A stretch of 58,266 nt of DNA from assembly GCA_015060255.1 (NCBI GenBank), contig SUYV01000005.1, forward strand, positions 1 to 58,266, read 5' to 3'. The notes under the pieces are model-generated. The model ran no database searches, had not been told where the DNA came from, and worked only from the letters and a program-made list of their open reading frames with translations. The translations under genes were made by a program, and so were the position numbers. The stretch comes from Bacteroidales bacterium (lineage in GTDB: Bacteria > Bacteroidota > Bacteroidia > Bacteroidales > UBA932). This document shows positions 8,970-18,156 of the stretch, piece by piece; position 1 is the first letter of the stretch, and each line of letters begins with the position of its first letter.

Positions 8970-10029
8970 ATAATCCGAATGAGATGCAGCTTACGACCTT
9001 TCTTTGAACAGGTGTGCTTGAGGTACCCGAGTCACTAGGCCAGTTGAGGAGTTCTCCTCCAAGACCCACGATTGCGGAAGAACCGCCTCCGTCAAGGTTC
9101 ATGGCCTTTACGGCTCCGTGCTTGATGAATGCGTCTGCCAGTTCGGTCAGCTTCATTCCCGGTGATCCCAGCATGCCTCTTCCGTCGCATACGATCAGAA
9201 GAACCTGGCCGTCAGATGTTATGCCGATACCTGTTCTTGGCACACGGCTGAATGCTGCTGTGCCTCCGCTGTTGAGACATTCTCTCCAATAGCTGTCTGT
9301 CGATACGTCCTTGCCGTCAACGACCAGCATTGGGCCTCCTCCAATTGCATTGTATGGATCCCAGAGCTCTGCTCCTTCAGTCTCTGTCGTAGGGGGCTCT
9401 GTCATGAATGTCTCTGTCTTCTCATTGTTGTCAAGCGGAGAAGGGAACTTGTAGTGTTTCCTTCCGGTAGGGTCGCAGCAGAACACCCATTGTATCTCGA
9501 ATGAGCCGTCATCCATCTGGCCGAATGCTGCTCTGACAGGATGGACTGTCTGTCTGTATTCTTCGTCATTAGGCCAGTTTATGCCTGTAGGGGCTATGAC
9601 TGAACAGAATCCGTTGGATATGATGAGGCTGACAGATGTCGATCCGGCAAAATATCCGGCGTTGCTTATTATATATGGGACGCCCAGGTTTGTATTGAAA
9701 TTCTCGAATACATATGAGGGGGTCTGTTTCGGAGTGTTCTTGATGACATTGAACTTCAGTTCCGGATGGTTGTTGAAGTCCATCTTTGCCAGGAAGTATC
9801 TTGTGGTCTCTCCGTCAGGATGCAGATAGGAGTTCTCTGTAACTGTGATTCCTGCTGGATAGCTGTTCGGGTCAGGCTCAGGTTCGGGCTCAGGTTCGGG
9901 CTCAGGCTCGGGTTCCGGTGCAGGCTGTTCTGTGTTGTTGTCTGTGTCATCTAGCGGCTCTTTGCTTTCACATCCGTTCGAGATGTACACGGCGAGGCAG
10001 ATGCTTATGACTAGTAATATTCTGCTCAT
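8968..10029 (-). CDS. Phosphodiester glycosidase (NAGPA/DUF2233 domain) lipoprotein
   Basis: The start at 10029 (MSRILLVISIC) is chosen because a longer reading from 10056 would begin with TTG inside the -7 element at 10054-10061. The 353-residue product has a lipobox-like NGC, an acidic stretch, a Glu-Pro linker, and from about residue 90 a NAGPA domain with the diagnostic MNLDGGGSSAIV near the C-terminus. The human member uncovers mannose-6-phosphate by hydrolysing GlcNAc-1-phosphodiester. Bacterial relatives cleave sugar-1-phosphodiesters. Beside GH89 and a GDPD gene it suggests a substrate with alpha-GlcNAc or another sugar attached through phosphate. It is convergent with GH89 and divergent from SusC. 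Confidence 0.9.
   Translation of the reverse strand: MSRILLVISICLAVYISNGCESKEPLDDTDNNTEQPAPEPEPEPEPEPEPEPDPNSYPAGITVTENSYLHPDGETTRYFLAKMDFNNHPELKFNVIKNTPKQTPSYVFENFNTNLGVPYIISNAGYFAGSTSVSLIISNGFCSVIAPTGINWPNDEEYRQTVHPVRAAFGQMDDGSFEIQWVFCCDPTGRKHYKFPSPLDNNEKTETFMTEPPTTETEGAELWDPYNAIGGGPMLVVDGKDVSTDSYWRECLNSGGTAAFSRVPRTGIGITSDGQVLLIVCDGRGMLGSPGMKLTELADAFIKHGAVKAMNLDGGGSSAIVGLGGELLNWPSDSGTSSTPVQRKVVSCISFGL
9869..9918 (-). repeat. Hexanucleotide repeat encoding a Glu-Pro linker
   Basis: About eight degenerate six-base units encode alternating Glu and Pro between the lipoprotein signal and the NAGPA domain. The related tracts at 4515 and 48628 lie in unrelated lipoproteins. Confidence 0.8.
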
Positions 10030-10053
10030 ATTAAAAATTTTATAAATCCGTGG

Positions 10054-10061
10054 CAAAAATA
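10054..10061 (-). promoter_or_regulatory. -7 promoter element of the NAGPA-type gene
   Basis: The minus strand reads TATTTTTG (TAnnTTTG), 24 bases before the ATG at 10029. On the plus strand a TAATTTTG at 10084-10091 could serve SusC. The intergenic stretch is very AT-rich and neither has a clear -33 box. Confidence 0.5.
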
Positions 10062-10121
10062 TCTATAAATTTAAAATAATTGCTAATTTTGAAGTTTAAA
10101 ATTATTAATAACTGAACTATT

Positions 10122-13100
10122 ATGAAGAGAGTTGAATCGGAACATCTAGCTTCATTGAAAGGCAATCTGTTGAAAATCAGCATGATTTTCTGCCTTTTCC
10201 TCGCAGGGGTGTTCTATGCCGAGGCTCAGTCTTTCAGGGTTTCCGGAACTGTTAAAGGAAATCAGGGAGGAGCAGAAGCCGGCGTGGTGATTTTTCTTAA
10301 GTCGGATAATTCTGTCGGTGCAATGACAGATACTGAAGGCCGATATTCCATCAATGTTCCATCAAAAGACGGAGTGCTCGTTTTCTCGCTTCTCGGTTTC
10401 AAGACTGCTGAAGTGCCGATCAATGGAAGGGCTACGGTAGACGTGATTCTCGAATCCGATGCCACAGCTCTTGAGGAGGTCGTAGTTGTAGGATACGGTA
10501 CCCAGAGGAAGCAGTTTGTCGTGGGATCAGTAAGTCAGGCAACCAGCAAAGATCTCATGAAGGCTCCTACGACTGATGTGCAGAGCATGCTTACAGGACG
10601 TCTGGCCGGTATGACCAACATCCAGAAGACAGGTACCCCGGGAGAGGGGAATAATACCATGCTCGTCCGCGGTCTTTCGACATTCAACAGCTCAAGCCCG
10701 CTTGTCATAGTTGACGGAGTTCCACGTACAATGAACAACATCAACCCTAACGATATCGCGACTGTGTCTGTCCTCAAGGATGCTGCAACTGCGGCGATCT
10801 ATGGTGTCCAGGCGGCAAACGGCGTCGTTCTCATCACTACCAAGACAGGCGCCCAGGGAAAGGCCAACATATCATATGATGGTTCTGTTACGTTCACTAC
10901 TAATACTGCAGTTCCTGACCTTATGAATGCACAGCAGTACATCTACTGGCATAATAAGGCAAAGCAGATGGACGGCCAGGAGCCATATTGGACTGATGAG
11001 AAGATTGCAAAGATGAAGGAGATGGGAGTTTACGGTGAGACAGACGCTCTCGCTCAGGTGTTCGATGATTATGGTTTCACTCATCAGCATACCGTATCTG
11101 CATCAGGAGGAACTGATAAGATAAGGTATTACGCCAGCCTTGGTCTCATGGATGAGGACGGTATCCTTCGCAATACTGAATACAGCCGTTACAATGTAAG
11201 GGCGTCCATTGATGCCGACCTGGCTCAGAATCTCAAGCTCACAATGAATGTAGCAGGCAACTACACTGACAGGATGTGGCCAGGACTCAGCTTCAGGACC
11301 CAGTCTGAATTCTCACCGATCACTCAGGCATATTATGCTGTCCCTTGTGTGGCGTCGCAGTATACTGATCCTGCAACCGGAGAGGTCTTCCCTCTGGGAT
11401 ATACAAACGGCACCTATACTTATAATGGATCTGCAGCCCTTGATACGGGATATCAGAATCAGGTATCCTACCGTGCCGAGGTTTCTTCCAAGGTAGAGTA
11501 TGACTTCGATGCGATACGTCCTCTCAAGGGTCTGAAGGCGTCTGTGTTCATGGGATATAACTACCTTCATACCACAGATCGGAATTATCTTGAGGCATAT
11601 CAGATCTTTAAGTATGACCCTAAGTCGATGACCGTGCTTCAGCAGACTTCCCTCGGTATTTCAGAGAATAACTTCAACCGATCGTCTTCTCTCGGATGGA
11701 ACCTTATGATCCGTCCTCAACTTACCTATGAAAGGGAATTCGGAAAGCATAATGTTTCAGGTCTCTTTCTGTTCGAGAGATATAATACATATGGTGAAAC
11801 AATGACCGGATACAAGAAAGGATTCTTCTCGGACTATCCGGTGGACATCTCGACAGGTCTTGCAGAATCAAACCCGGCTTCCGGCTCATTCAACCATACC
11901 GGAATGGCCAGCTTTGCGGGACGTATCAGCTACGCATATGACAAGAGATATCTTGCCGAGCTGACTTTCCGTGCCGACGGCTCTTACAAGTTCGCTCCGG
12001 AAGACAGATGGGGCTATTTCCCTTCATTGGCTTTAGGTTGGGTCATTTCAGAGGAGAAGTTCATGGACAATGTCTCTTTCATTGACCTTCTCAAGCTCCG
12101 TGCCTCAGCCGGAGTGCTTGGCAGCGATGATACGGGAGAATATCTCTACATGCAGACATACTCTACTACCGGTTCATCATATTCATATGTGTGGAACGGA
12201 ACAGCAATGCCTTCATTCTACACCACCGGATATGTTCATCAAGGACTGACATGGTCACGTACCAATACATATAATGTCGGACTCGAACTCAGAGCTTTCA
12301 ACAACAGGCTCAATTTCGAGTTTGACTGGTTCTACAAGTATACGAAGAACATCCTTGAGTACGGTACTTCGACCTATGCGCCTTCTCTTGGAGGAAACAA
12401 CCCGTACTGGGACAATTCCGGAGAGGTGGACAACAGAGGATTCGATATGACCATCAACTGGGGTGATGCTTTCGCCAACGGCTGGTCATACAACCTTACA
12501 GGTATCGTCGGCTGGTCTAGGAACAAGGTCCTCAAGAAGAAGATCGCTGACGACCATCCTTCATACAGGGCGATTCTCGGACAGCCGATGGGCAGCATAT
12601 ACGGCTTCAACGCTCTTGGCCTGTTCCAGACTCAGGAGGAGCTGGATAACTATCCTACAGCTCCGTCAGGATGGCTTGAGCTTGGCGCCATCAGATATGA
12701 GGATGTAAACGGTGACGGAAAAATCGACTCTACGCATGATTACGTGAAGATCGGCCGTTCGTCAATTCCTGAAATGACCTTCTCGTTCAATGCTGAAGTG
12801 TCATGGAAAGACCTTTCTCTCAGCGTCCTCCTTCAGGGTGCGACACTCTGCAACTATCAGCTCAACGGAGCATACAATAACGGTAATACAGACGGATCCA
12901 TGTTTACCCGTCAGTTCTATGGAGGAGGAAACTCTCTGCTTCACCTTGTGGAGAATTCATGGACTCCGGAGAATACAGATGCAAGATACCCAAGACTCAG
13001 CGCATCAACCAATGCCAACAATGCTTGGGCGTCATCATGGTGGGTGATAGACGGATCTTACCTCCGAGTAAAGAACGTACAGCTCAGCTATTCTCTGCCT

Positions 13101-13280
13101 AAGAAGATTCTGAATACAGGCAAGAACGGAAGCATTGACCGTGTGCGTATCTATTTTGCAGGAACCAACTTGTTCACATTCAGTGCATACAAGTATCTCG
13201 ACCCTGAGAATCCTGGTATCAACAACGGATACTATCCTCAGCAGAGGACATTCAGTATCGGTCTTAACTTAACTTTCTAA
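10122..13280 (+). CDS. SusC/RagA-type TonB-linked outer-membrane transporter
   Basis: The 1052-residue protein has a signal peptide ending YAEA-Q, then a carboxypeptidase-D-like plug-preceding domain (about residues 37-115), a TonB-box-like EEVVVVGYGTQRK, a plug domain with the SusC-typical VDGVPRTMNNINPNDIATVSVLKDAATAAIYG region (about 195-230), and a 22-strand barrel ending in a typical aromatic C-terminus (LNLTF). It imports oligosaccharides with the SusD lid encoded three bases downstream. No ECF sigma/anti-sigma pair or hybrid two-component regulator lies beside it in this window, so how the PUL is controlled is not visible. Confidence 0.97.
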   Translation: MKRVESEHLASLKGNLLKISMIFCLFLAGVFYAEAQSFRVSGTVKGNQGGAEAGVVIFLKSDNSVGAMTDTEGRYSINVPSKDGVLVFSLLGFKTAEVPINGRATVDVILESDATALEEVVVVGYGTQRKQFVVGSVSQATSKDLMKAPTTDVQSMLTGRLAGMTNIQKTGTPGEGNNTMLVRGLSTFNSSSPLVIVDGVPRTMNNINPNDIATVSVLKDAATAAIYGVQAANGVVLITTKTGAQGKANISYDGSVTFTTNTAVPDLMNAQQYIYWHNKAKQMDGQEPYWTDEKIAKMKEMGVYGETDALAQVFDDYGFTHQHTVSASGGTDKIRYYASLGLMDEDGILRNTEYSRYNVRASIDADLAQNLKLTMNVAGNYTDRMWPGLSFRTQSEFSPITQAYYAVPCVASQYTDPATGEVFPLGYTNGTYTYNGSAALDTGYQNQVSYRAEVSSKVEYDFDAIRPLKGLKASVFMGYNYLHTTDRNYLEAYQIFKYDPKSMTVLQQTSLGISENNFNRSSSLGWNLMIRPQLTYEREFGKHNVSGLFLFERYNTYGETMTGYKKGFFSDYPVDISTGLAESNPASGSFNHTGMASFAGRISYAYDKRYLAELTFRADGSYKFAPEDRWGYFPSLALGWVISEEKFMDNVSFIDLLKLRASAGVLGSDDTGEYLYMQTYSTTGSSYSYVWNGTAMPSFYTTGYVHQGLTWSRTNTYNVGLELRAFNNRLNFEFDWFYKYTKNILEYGTSTYAPSLGGNNPYWDNSGEVDNRGFDMTINWGDAFANGWSYNLTGIVGWSRNKVLKKKIADDHPSYRAILGQPMGSIYGFNALGLFQTQEELDNYPTAPSGWLELGAIRYEDVNGDGKIDSTHDYVKIGRSSIPEMTFSFNAEVSWKDLSLSVLLQGATLCNYQLNGAYNNGNTDGSMFTRQFYGGGNSLLHLVENSWTPENTDARYPRLSASTNANNAWASSWWVIDGSYLRVKNVQLSYSLPKKILNTGKNGSIDRVRIYFAGTNLFTFSAYKYLDPENPGINNGYYPQQRTFSIGLNLTF

Positions 13281-13283
13281 AAG

Positions 13284-14966
13284 ATGAGTGATATGAAAAG
13301 AATAGCTTTATATATATCTTCCATGCTCTGTCTTTCAGCTGCATTCGCCTCATGCGATGTACTGGATCTCCAGCCGACAGACAGATATTCTGAGGAGGTT
13401 GTTTGGGGCTCAAAAGATGCTGTGGACAGTTATGTGGTAGGCTTCTATGCTTTTATGAAGGACGCAACTGAGATAGCCCACAGCAATATGACAAACTTCA
13501 CCGATGCATATACCGACATCATGAAGAGCAGTTCCTGGGATCAGCATAACCATACATACAACAGGGTTCTTCTTCAGGAGACAATGATCACTGAGATGAA
13601 TGCGGGTTCATTCGAATGTTGGGATGACTGCTATTATGAAATCAAGCAGGACAACGAATTCCTCAGGGATGCTCCAAAGTATGTGAGCAAGTTCGGAGAG
13701 GAGTTCATCAATCAGCGAACTGCAGAGATCAAGGTTGTCAGGGCATATGCCTATTTCAAGCTTATGAGGGTGTACGGCTACAATGACCAGAAGTATGACG
13801 GTATCGAAAACGGAGGAGTTGTCATCAGGTCGTCTCTTGACGGTCCGGCCGAGAACAACAAGCCTCGTTCGAACTGGGCAGATTCATGGCAGTTCATCAT
13901 TGATGACCTTACATTCGCTGCTGAGAATCTTCCTGAGACATGGGGTGGCACAAAGAGATTCACAAAGGCTACTGCGTATGCCCTCCTTACACGTGTGGGT
14001 CTCTATGCAGAGAGATGGGATGTAGTCATTGAGGCTGCCGAGAAGTGCAAGGAACTGGGATGCGCCTTGTCAGCTGACTATGAGAAGGTCTTTACAAACA
14101 AGGATAATCCAGAGCATATATTCTCTGTTGATTTCCTCAGCAACAAGCTTACACATAGAGCAGACGTTTTCTTCCGTCCTATAGGTGATTCTCCATATCA
14201 TAACAACAGCACCATTTTCGGCGCCATCTGTCCTACAAGCGAACTCGTGGATGCATATGAAATGGCAGACGGAACAGATTTCAGCTGGGAAGAGCATGGA
14301 GCGGATCCGTATACAGGCCGTGAGCCACGTTTCTACGCCTCAATCCTTTACAACGGCGCAAGATGGGAGGGACGCACAATCGAGACTTTCCAGGGCGGTG
14401 TTGACGGAATAGGTAAATTCCAGACCAACGGAACAGCCGGTACCACCACTACAGGATATTACTTCAAGAAATACATCACTGAGCGCGATGACGCTTGGGA
14501 AACCAATGGCAGTGACCACTTCGCACCATTCATAAGATATGCAGAGGTCCTTCTCAACAAGGCCGAGGCTCTTGCCGAGCAGAATTGGGCATCAAACAGT
14601 GCAGATGCTCTTGCCGCCCTGAATGAGGTGCGTGCACGCGTGGATCTTCCTGAGAAGACTGCAGGCTCGCTTGAGGAATTCCGTACGATCCTCAGAAAGG
14701 AGCGCATGGTGGAGCTTGCTGGTGAGGGATTCCGCTACTGGGACATCAGGAGATGGAGAATAGGAGAGGAAGTGATCAATGGAAAGCAGGCGCATGGCTG
14801 CTGGATCACAAGATCAGGTGGAGAAGAGTATGTAGATACTTACAAGCAGGTAGATGTCGATGCAGGTCAGACCAGGCTTTTCTTTGAGAGATACTACTCA
14901 TTCTCTATTCCGATTGTAGAACGTTCAAACAACACAGCTCTCGGACCAAACAATCCTGGCTGGTAA
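13284..14966 (+). CDS. SusD/RagB-type glycan-binding lipoprotein
   Basis: The 560-residue lipoprotein (AFASC) has the tetratricopeptide-like helical fold of the SusD family: the N-terminal DLQPTDRYSEEVVWGS, a middle RAYAYFKLMRVYG helix, and the C-terminal RYAEVLLNKAEALAE and ERMVELAGEGFRYWDIRRW blocks. It caps the SusC barrel and captures glycans at the surface. The ATG at 13284 is used; a second ATG at 13293 (MKRIALYI) would make a more usual signal peptide and may be the true start. It lies three bases after SusC and twelve before the next gene, in one operon. Confidence 0.96.
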   Translation: MSDMKRIALYISSMLCLSAAFASCDVLDLQPTDRYSEEVVWGSKDAVDSYVVGFYAFMKDATEIAHSNMTNFTDAYTDIMKSSSWDQHNHTYNRVLLQETMITEMNAGSFECWDDCYYEIKQDNEFLRDAPKYVSKFGEEFINQRTAEIKVVRAYAYFKLMRVYGYNDQKYDGIENGGVVIRSSLDGPAENNKPRSNWADSWQFIIDDLTFAAENLPETWGGTKRFTKATAYALLTRVGLYAERWDVVIEAAEKCKELGCALSADYEKVFTNKDNPEHIFSVDFLSNKLTHRADVFFRPIGDSPYHNNSTIFGAICPTSELVDAYEMADGTDFSWEEHGADPYTGREPRFYASILYNGARWEGRTIETFQGGVDGIGKFQTNGTAGTTTTGYYFKKYITERDDAWETNGSDHFAPFIRYAEVLLNKAEALAEQNWASNSADALAALNEVRARVDLPEKTAGSLEEFRTILRKERMVELAGEGFRYWDIRRWRIGEEVINGKQAHGCWITRSGGEEYVDTYKQVDVDAGQTRLFFERYYSFSIPIVERSNNTALGPNNPGW

Positions 14967-14977
14967 AATCAAACGAT

Positions 14978-15364
14978 ATGAAGAAGATAATTGCTATATT
15001 CAGTGTCATAGCGATGGCTATGATTGCGGCAGGATGCCAGAAGGCGGATGAAGAATTCCTTCATGACGATCCTACCATAAGTGCTGTCCTCCTTCTTCCG
15101 GCAAACAGCACGGTGTCAACGACCATTACAGGTGACATCAATCAGGAAACCGGTGAGATACTTTTCGCCATTCCGAAGAATCTCAGAAGTTCGATTGACA
15201 TCACGAATGTAAAGGTGAGAGCTACGGTCGGTTATGATGTGGTTATCACTCCTTCACTGTCAGGAGTAAAGGACCTTTCAGAGGAATATCCGATAACGGT
15301 GACAGCCACTCAGACAGGTACTTCCAAGAATTACACCCTGAGAGCATACTATTCAAGAAACTAA
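14978..15364 (+). CDS. Small PUL lipoprotein with a DUF5018-like beta domain
   Basis: This 128-residue lipoprotein (IAAGC, then QKADEE) has one predicted Ig-like beta domain with the pattern of DUF5018-type modules: TTITGDINQETGEILFAIP, then ITVTATQTGTSKNYTLRAYY. The acidic residues after the Cys suggest export to the outer face. It follows SusD by 12 bases. It probably helps bind or hold the glycan, a role inferred from position only. Family assignment is by pattern and is tentative. Confidence 0.7.
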   Translation: MKKIIAIFSVIAMAMIAAGCQKADEEFLHDDPTISAVLLLPANSTVSTTITGDINQETGEILFAIPKNLRSSIDITNVKVRATVGYDVVITPSLSGVKDLSEEYPITVTATQTGTSKNYTLRAYYSRN

Positions 15365-15396
15365 ATAATCAATAACCTTTTAAAACCATTATTATT

Positions 15397-16812
15397 ATGA
15401 AATTCAACAGATTTTTTGCATTCCTCGCAGCGGCTTCAATGCTTGCTGTTGCTGCTTCATGCGACAAAGAGGAAAAGCCAGATGAGCCGACTCCGGAGCC
15501 GGTTGTAAAGAGCGATGCCTGCAAGCTTACTGCTCTCTCTCTTGTAGCTGGTGGTGAGACCATCGAGGGCTTTGTTTATGAAGATGACAAGGTTGTCGAG
15601 GTAGCTTATATGCCAGACCAGTATGCAGCTCTTGCAAATGCTACTGCAGTGGTTGCAATCTCAGACAAGGCTACTGTTTCACCAGATCCTGCAGTTGCTG
15701 CAGACTATACAGTAGAGGGTGGTGTCGTATTCACTGTTACAGCAGAGGATGGCGAGCATTCAGCTCAGTATACTGTGATTCTCAAGGCTGCAGAGTTCAA
15801 TGTGAAGTGCCAGCTCGTATGGCAGAAGACTTATGGCGACCTTGGTGTGAATACAGCATCATTCAATCAGTGCAACATCGGTTTTGCCGGCAATAACATC
15901 GTGACACGCCATCTTGATGTGCTCGACCTTAACGGTGGCAAGGTTGGTACTCTTAATGTCGAGGGCGTTGTAACTGCAAATCTTGAAGGCTTTGCTCTTG
16001 CATGCGTGACTAACGACCACGCAGGTCATCTCGTTGCTTCGGTAGCTGTTACTGCCGATGATCAGATCGCTCCTAACTCAGACAGCGTTGCAAAGAGCTA
16101 CATCTATGTATGGAAAAACGGTTGGGATCAGGCTCCTGAGCTTTTCTACGAGACAACTGAGGGTAATGTGACTCTTTACATGTCAGCAGGTGGTGACCTC
16201 ACAGGTGACGGTATCGTTAACGTGATCACTCCAGGCCGTGGCGCGACTACAATGTTCCACACATTCTACACAACAGCTGGCGCAGAAGGATGCCAGTGGG
16301 CGGCTTTCAATACTCAGTATGTGTCTAACGACGGTAACTGGGGTCAGATGGTATCTCCTGCTTCAGGATCTATTGCCGGTGATTTCGTGATTGCTGACAG
16401 CCAGGGAAGCAACCAGGGTATGATGTTCTATGTTCGCCACGGAATTGAAGATATGGGTGCTGACGTTGCTCTCAACGGTACAGTTCTCGATGACGCTCTT
16501 GCAGAGGGTGGCGGATCTAACCAGTATGGTAACTATTCTACAGGTCACGCACGTGCTTTCACACTCAATGGAACTGCATATGTTGTAGCTTGCTCTTCAG
16601 GTTGGCCTTGCACTTATGTCACTATCCAGACTCTCAACCCAGAGGATGAGAACCACTATCTCCTCCGTACTCAGGTACTTGAGACTCCTGCTCCTGTATC
16701 TTGCTCAGCATACTGCTATGACCAGGCTTCAGGCAAGGGTTATGTTCTCGTTTCAGCTCAGTCTGAGTCATCAATGATGGCACTTTACGAGATCGTTACC
16801 GAGATTCTCTAA
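15397..16812 (+). CDS. PUL surface lipoprotein, DUF5018-like plus DUF4623-like beta-propeller region
   Basis: The 471-residue lipoprotein (AVAASC, then DKEEKPDEP) carries the kind of acidic post-Cys tract used for surface export. Residues about 45-135 repeat the DUF5018-like beta domain of the preceding gene. Residues about 140-471 are rich in Gly, Asn and aromatic residues and resemble DUF4623-type PUL proteins, probably a beta-propeller. It is likely the surface glycan-binding protein of this PUL. Its codons look more uniform than those of its neighbours (GCT, GGT, CTC and ACT preferred), as in highly expressed genes. A strong hairpin follows. Confidence 0.75.
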   Translation: MKFNRFFAFLAAASMLAVAASCDKEEKPDEPTPEPVVKSDACKLTALSLVAGGETIEGFVYEDDKVVEVAYMPDQYAALANATAVVAISDKATVSPDPAVAADYTVEGGVVFTVTAEDGEHSAQYTVILKAAEFNVKCQLVWQKTYGDLGVNTASFNQCNIGFAGNNIVTRHLDVLDLNGGKVGTLNVEGVVTANLEGFALACVTNDHAGHLVASVAVTADDQIAPNSDSVAKSYIYVWKNGWDQAPELFYETTEGNVTLYMSAGGDLTGDGIVNVITPGRGATTMFHTFYTTAGAEGCQWAAFNTQYVSNDGNWGQMVSPASGSIAGDFVIADSQGSNQGMMFYVRHGIEDMGADVALNGTVLDDALAEGGGSNQYGNYSTGHARAFTLNGTAYVVACSSGWPCTYVTIQTLNPEDENHYLLRTQVLETPAPVSCSAYCYDQASGKGYVLVSAQSESSMMALYEIVTEIL

Positions 16813-16834
16813 TAATCAGTATTATAATCAAAAT

Positions 16835-16876
16835 GGTCTTCAAGGCCCTGCCAGACAGGGCCGGAAGACCTTTTTT
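16835..16876 (+). terminator. Rho-independent terminator or attenuator after the binding-protein genes
   Basis: GGTCTTCAAGGCCCTG pairs with CAGGGCCGGAAGACC around a short loop and is followed by six T. No promoter is obvious before the next gene at 16894, so partial read-through may feed the enzyme genes at a lower level than SusC-SusD. Confidence 0.85.
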
Positions 16877-16893
16877 AAAATGTAAATACATAA

Positions 16894-18144
16894 ATGAAAA
16901 GGACAATCAAGTTTATATTTTTTGCCATGATGGCTGCTTTTGCGGCGGTGTCATGCTCTGAAAAGAAGACTGAAAAACCGAAATACCTCTGGATGTGCAT
17001 TGATGCTAATTTCGAGCGTTTCTCACACAAGGATTCTATCTGCTACTATCTCGACAAGGCGAAGGAGACCGGTTTCAATCAGATAGTCGTTGATGTAAGA
17101 GGTGTTGACGGCCTTGTCCTTTATGAGAGCGACCATCTTCCGAAACTTACAGAGGTGGATGGCTTCAGATGCGAAAGAGACTGGGATTATCTCCAGTATT
17201 TCCTCGACCAGGCAAAGGCGAGGGGACTTCGCGTCACAGTCTCCGCAACGGTTTTCCCTGCCGGGAGCCAGTACCATGACAGAGGTCTTGTGTTCGAAGA
17301 CCCGTCGTTGGCAGAAATGACCTGTGTGGAATATACTCCACAGGGCATGATGAAGATAGAGGATGATGAATCCAAAGTGGCGGCATTCCTGAACCCGGTG
17401 CTGCCTCAGGCTCGTGAACATGCGCTGGCAGTTATCCGCGAGCTCCTTACAAAATACGATTTCGACGGCTATTGCCTCGATTACTGCCGCTTCCCGGACG
17501 GCCAGAGCGATTTCTCTGAGGCCTCGAAGCTGGCATTTGAGAAATATATAGGTGAAGAGGTTGAGAATTTCCCTCAGGACATCTACTCATACGCTGAAGA
17601 TGGTTCGCGTGTTCCTGGAAAATTCTACAAGAAATGGTGGGAGTTCCGCTCGATGGTCATAAGAGACTTCATCGCTGAGGTAAGAAAGACCGTGGACGAA
17701 CTTCAGCCGGATGTGAAGCTTGAGTACTGGGCTGCTTCATGGCTTCACGCAATCTATCAGAACGGACAGAACTGGGCAAGTCCCGAGTCACGCTTCTATG
17801 AGGAGTATCTTGACGACTGGGCGACGCCTGACTATTATAAGACCGCTTTTGCGGACCAGCTGGATGTCTTCATAACAGGAACCTACCTTGAGAGGGTGTG
17901 GGGAATGGAAGACCTTGAATCCATTGAATACGGCCTTTACAGGTCGAAAAGAGATGTGCAGGGAGCATGCGCCGTATACGGTTCGCTCTATGCGCAGAAC
18001 CATCTCGATGAATTTGATGATGCGGTATACCTCTGTCTGAGAGATACTGAGGGGCTTATGGTCTTTGATCTGGTGCAGGTCATCAGATTCAATCTATGGG
18101 ACAAGATCAAGGCAGGAATAGACCGCGCTGAGGCAGAAATGTAA
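16894..18144 (+). CDS. GHL10-type glycoside hydrolase-like lipoprotein (paralogue 1)
   Basis: A 416-residue lipoprotein (AAVSC, then SEKKTEKP). From residue 28 it is a TIM-barrel of the glycosyl-hydrolase-like 10 family (PF02638/DUF187 type): GFNQIVVDVRGVDGLVLYES, RDWDYLQYFLDQAKARGLRV and YDFDGYCLDYCRFPDGQSDF are conserved blocks. The family is thought to hydrolyse glycosidic bonds, but the substrate is unknown. Paralogues 2 and 3 follow directly. This copy is the most divergent: it lacks the AGVTCT block after the FSEAS motif and the W-rich AAAWWPLP motif shared by the other two. It starts 17 bases after the terminator hairpin. Confidence 0.85.
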   Translation: MKRTIKFIFFAMMAAFAAVSCSEKKTEKPKYLWMCIDANFERFSHKDSICYYLDKAKETGFNQIVVDVRGVDGLVLYESDHLPKLTEVDGFRCERDWDYLQYFLDQAKARGLRVTVSATVFPAGSQYHDRGLVFEDPSLAEMTCVEYTPQGMMKIEDDESKVAAFLNPVLPQAREHALAVIRELLTKYDFDGYCLDYCRFPDGQSDFSEASKLAFEKYIGEEVENFPQDIYSYAEDGSRVPGKFYKKWWEFRSMVIRDFIAEVRKTVDELQPDVKLEYWAASWLHAIYQNGQNWASPESRFYEEYLDDWATPDYYKTAFADQLDVFITGTYLERVWGMEDLESIEYGLYRSKRDVQGACAVYGSLYAQNHLDEFDDAVYLCLRDTEGLMVFDLVQVIRFNLWDKIKAGIDRAEAEM

Positions 18145-18156
18145 TAATAGAAAAAT

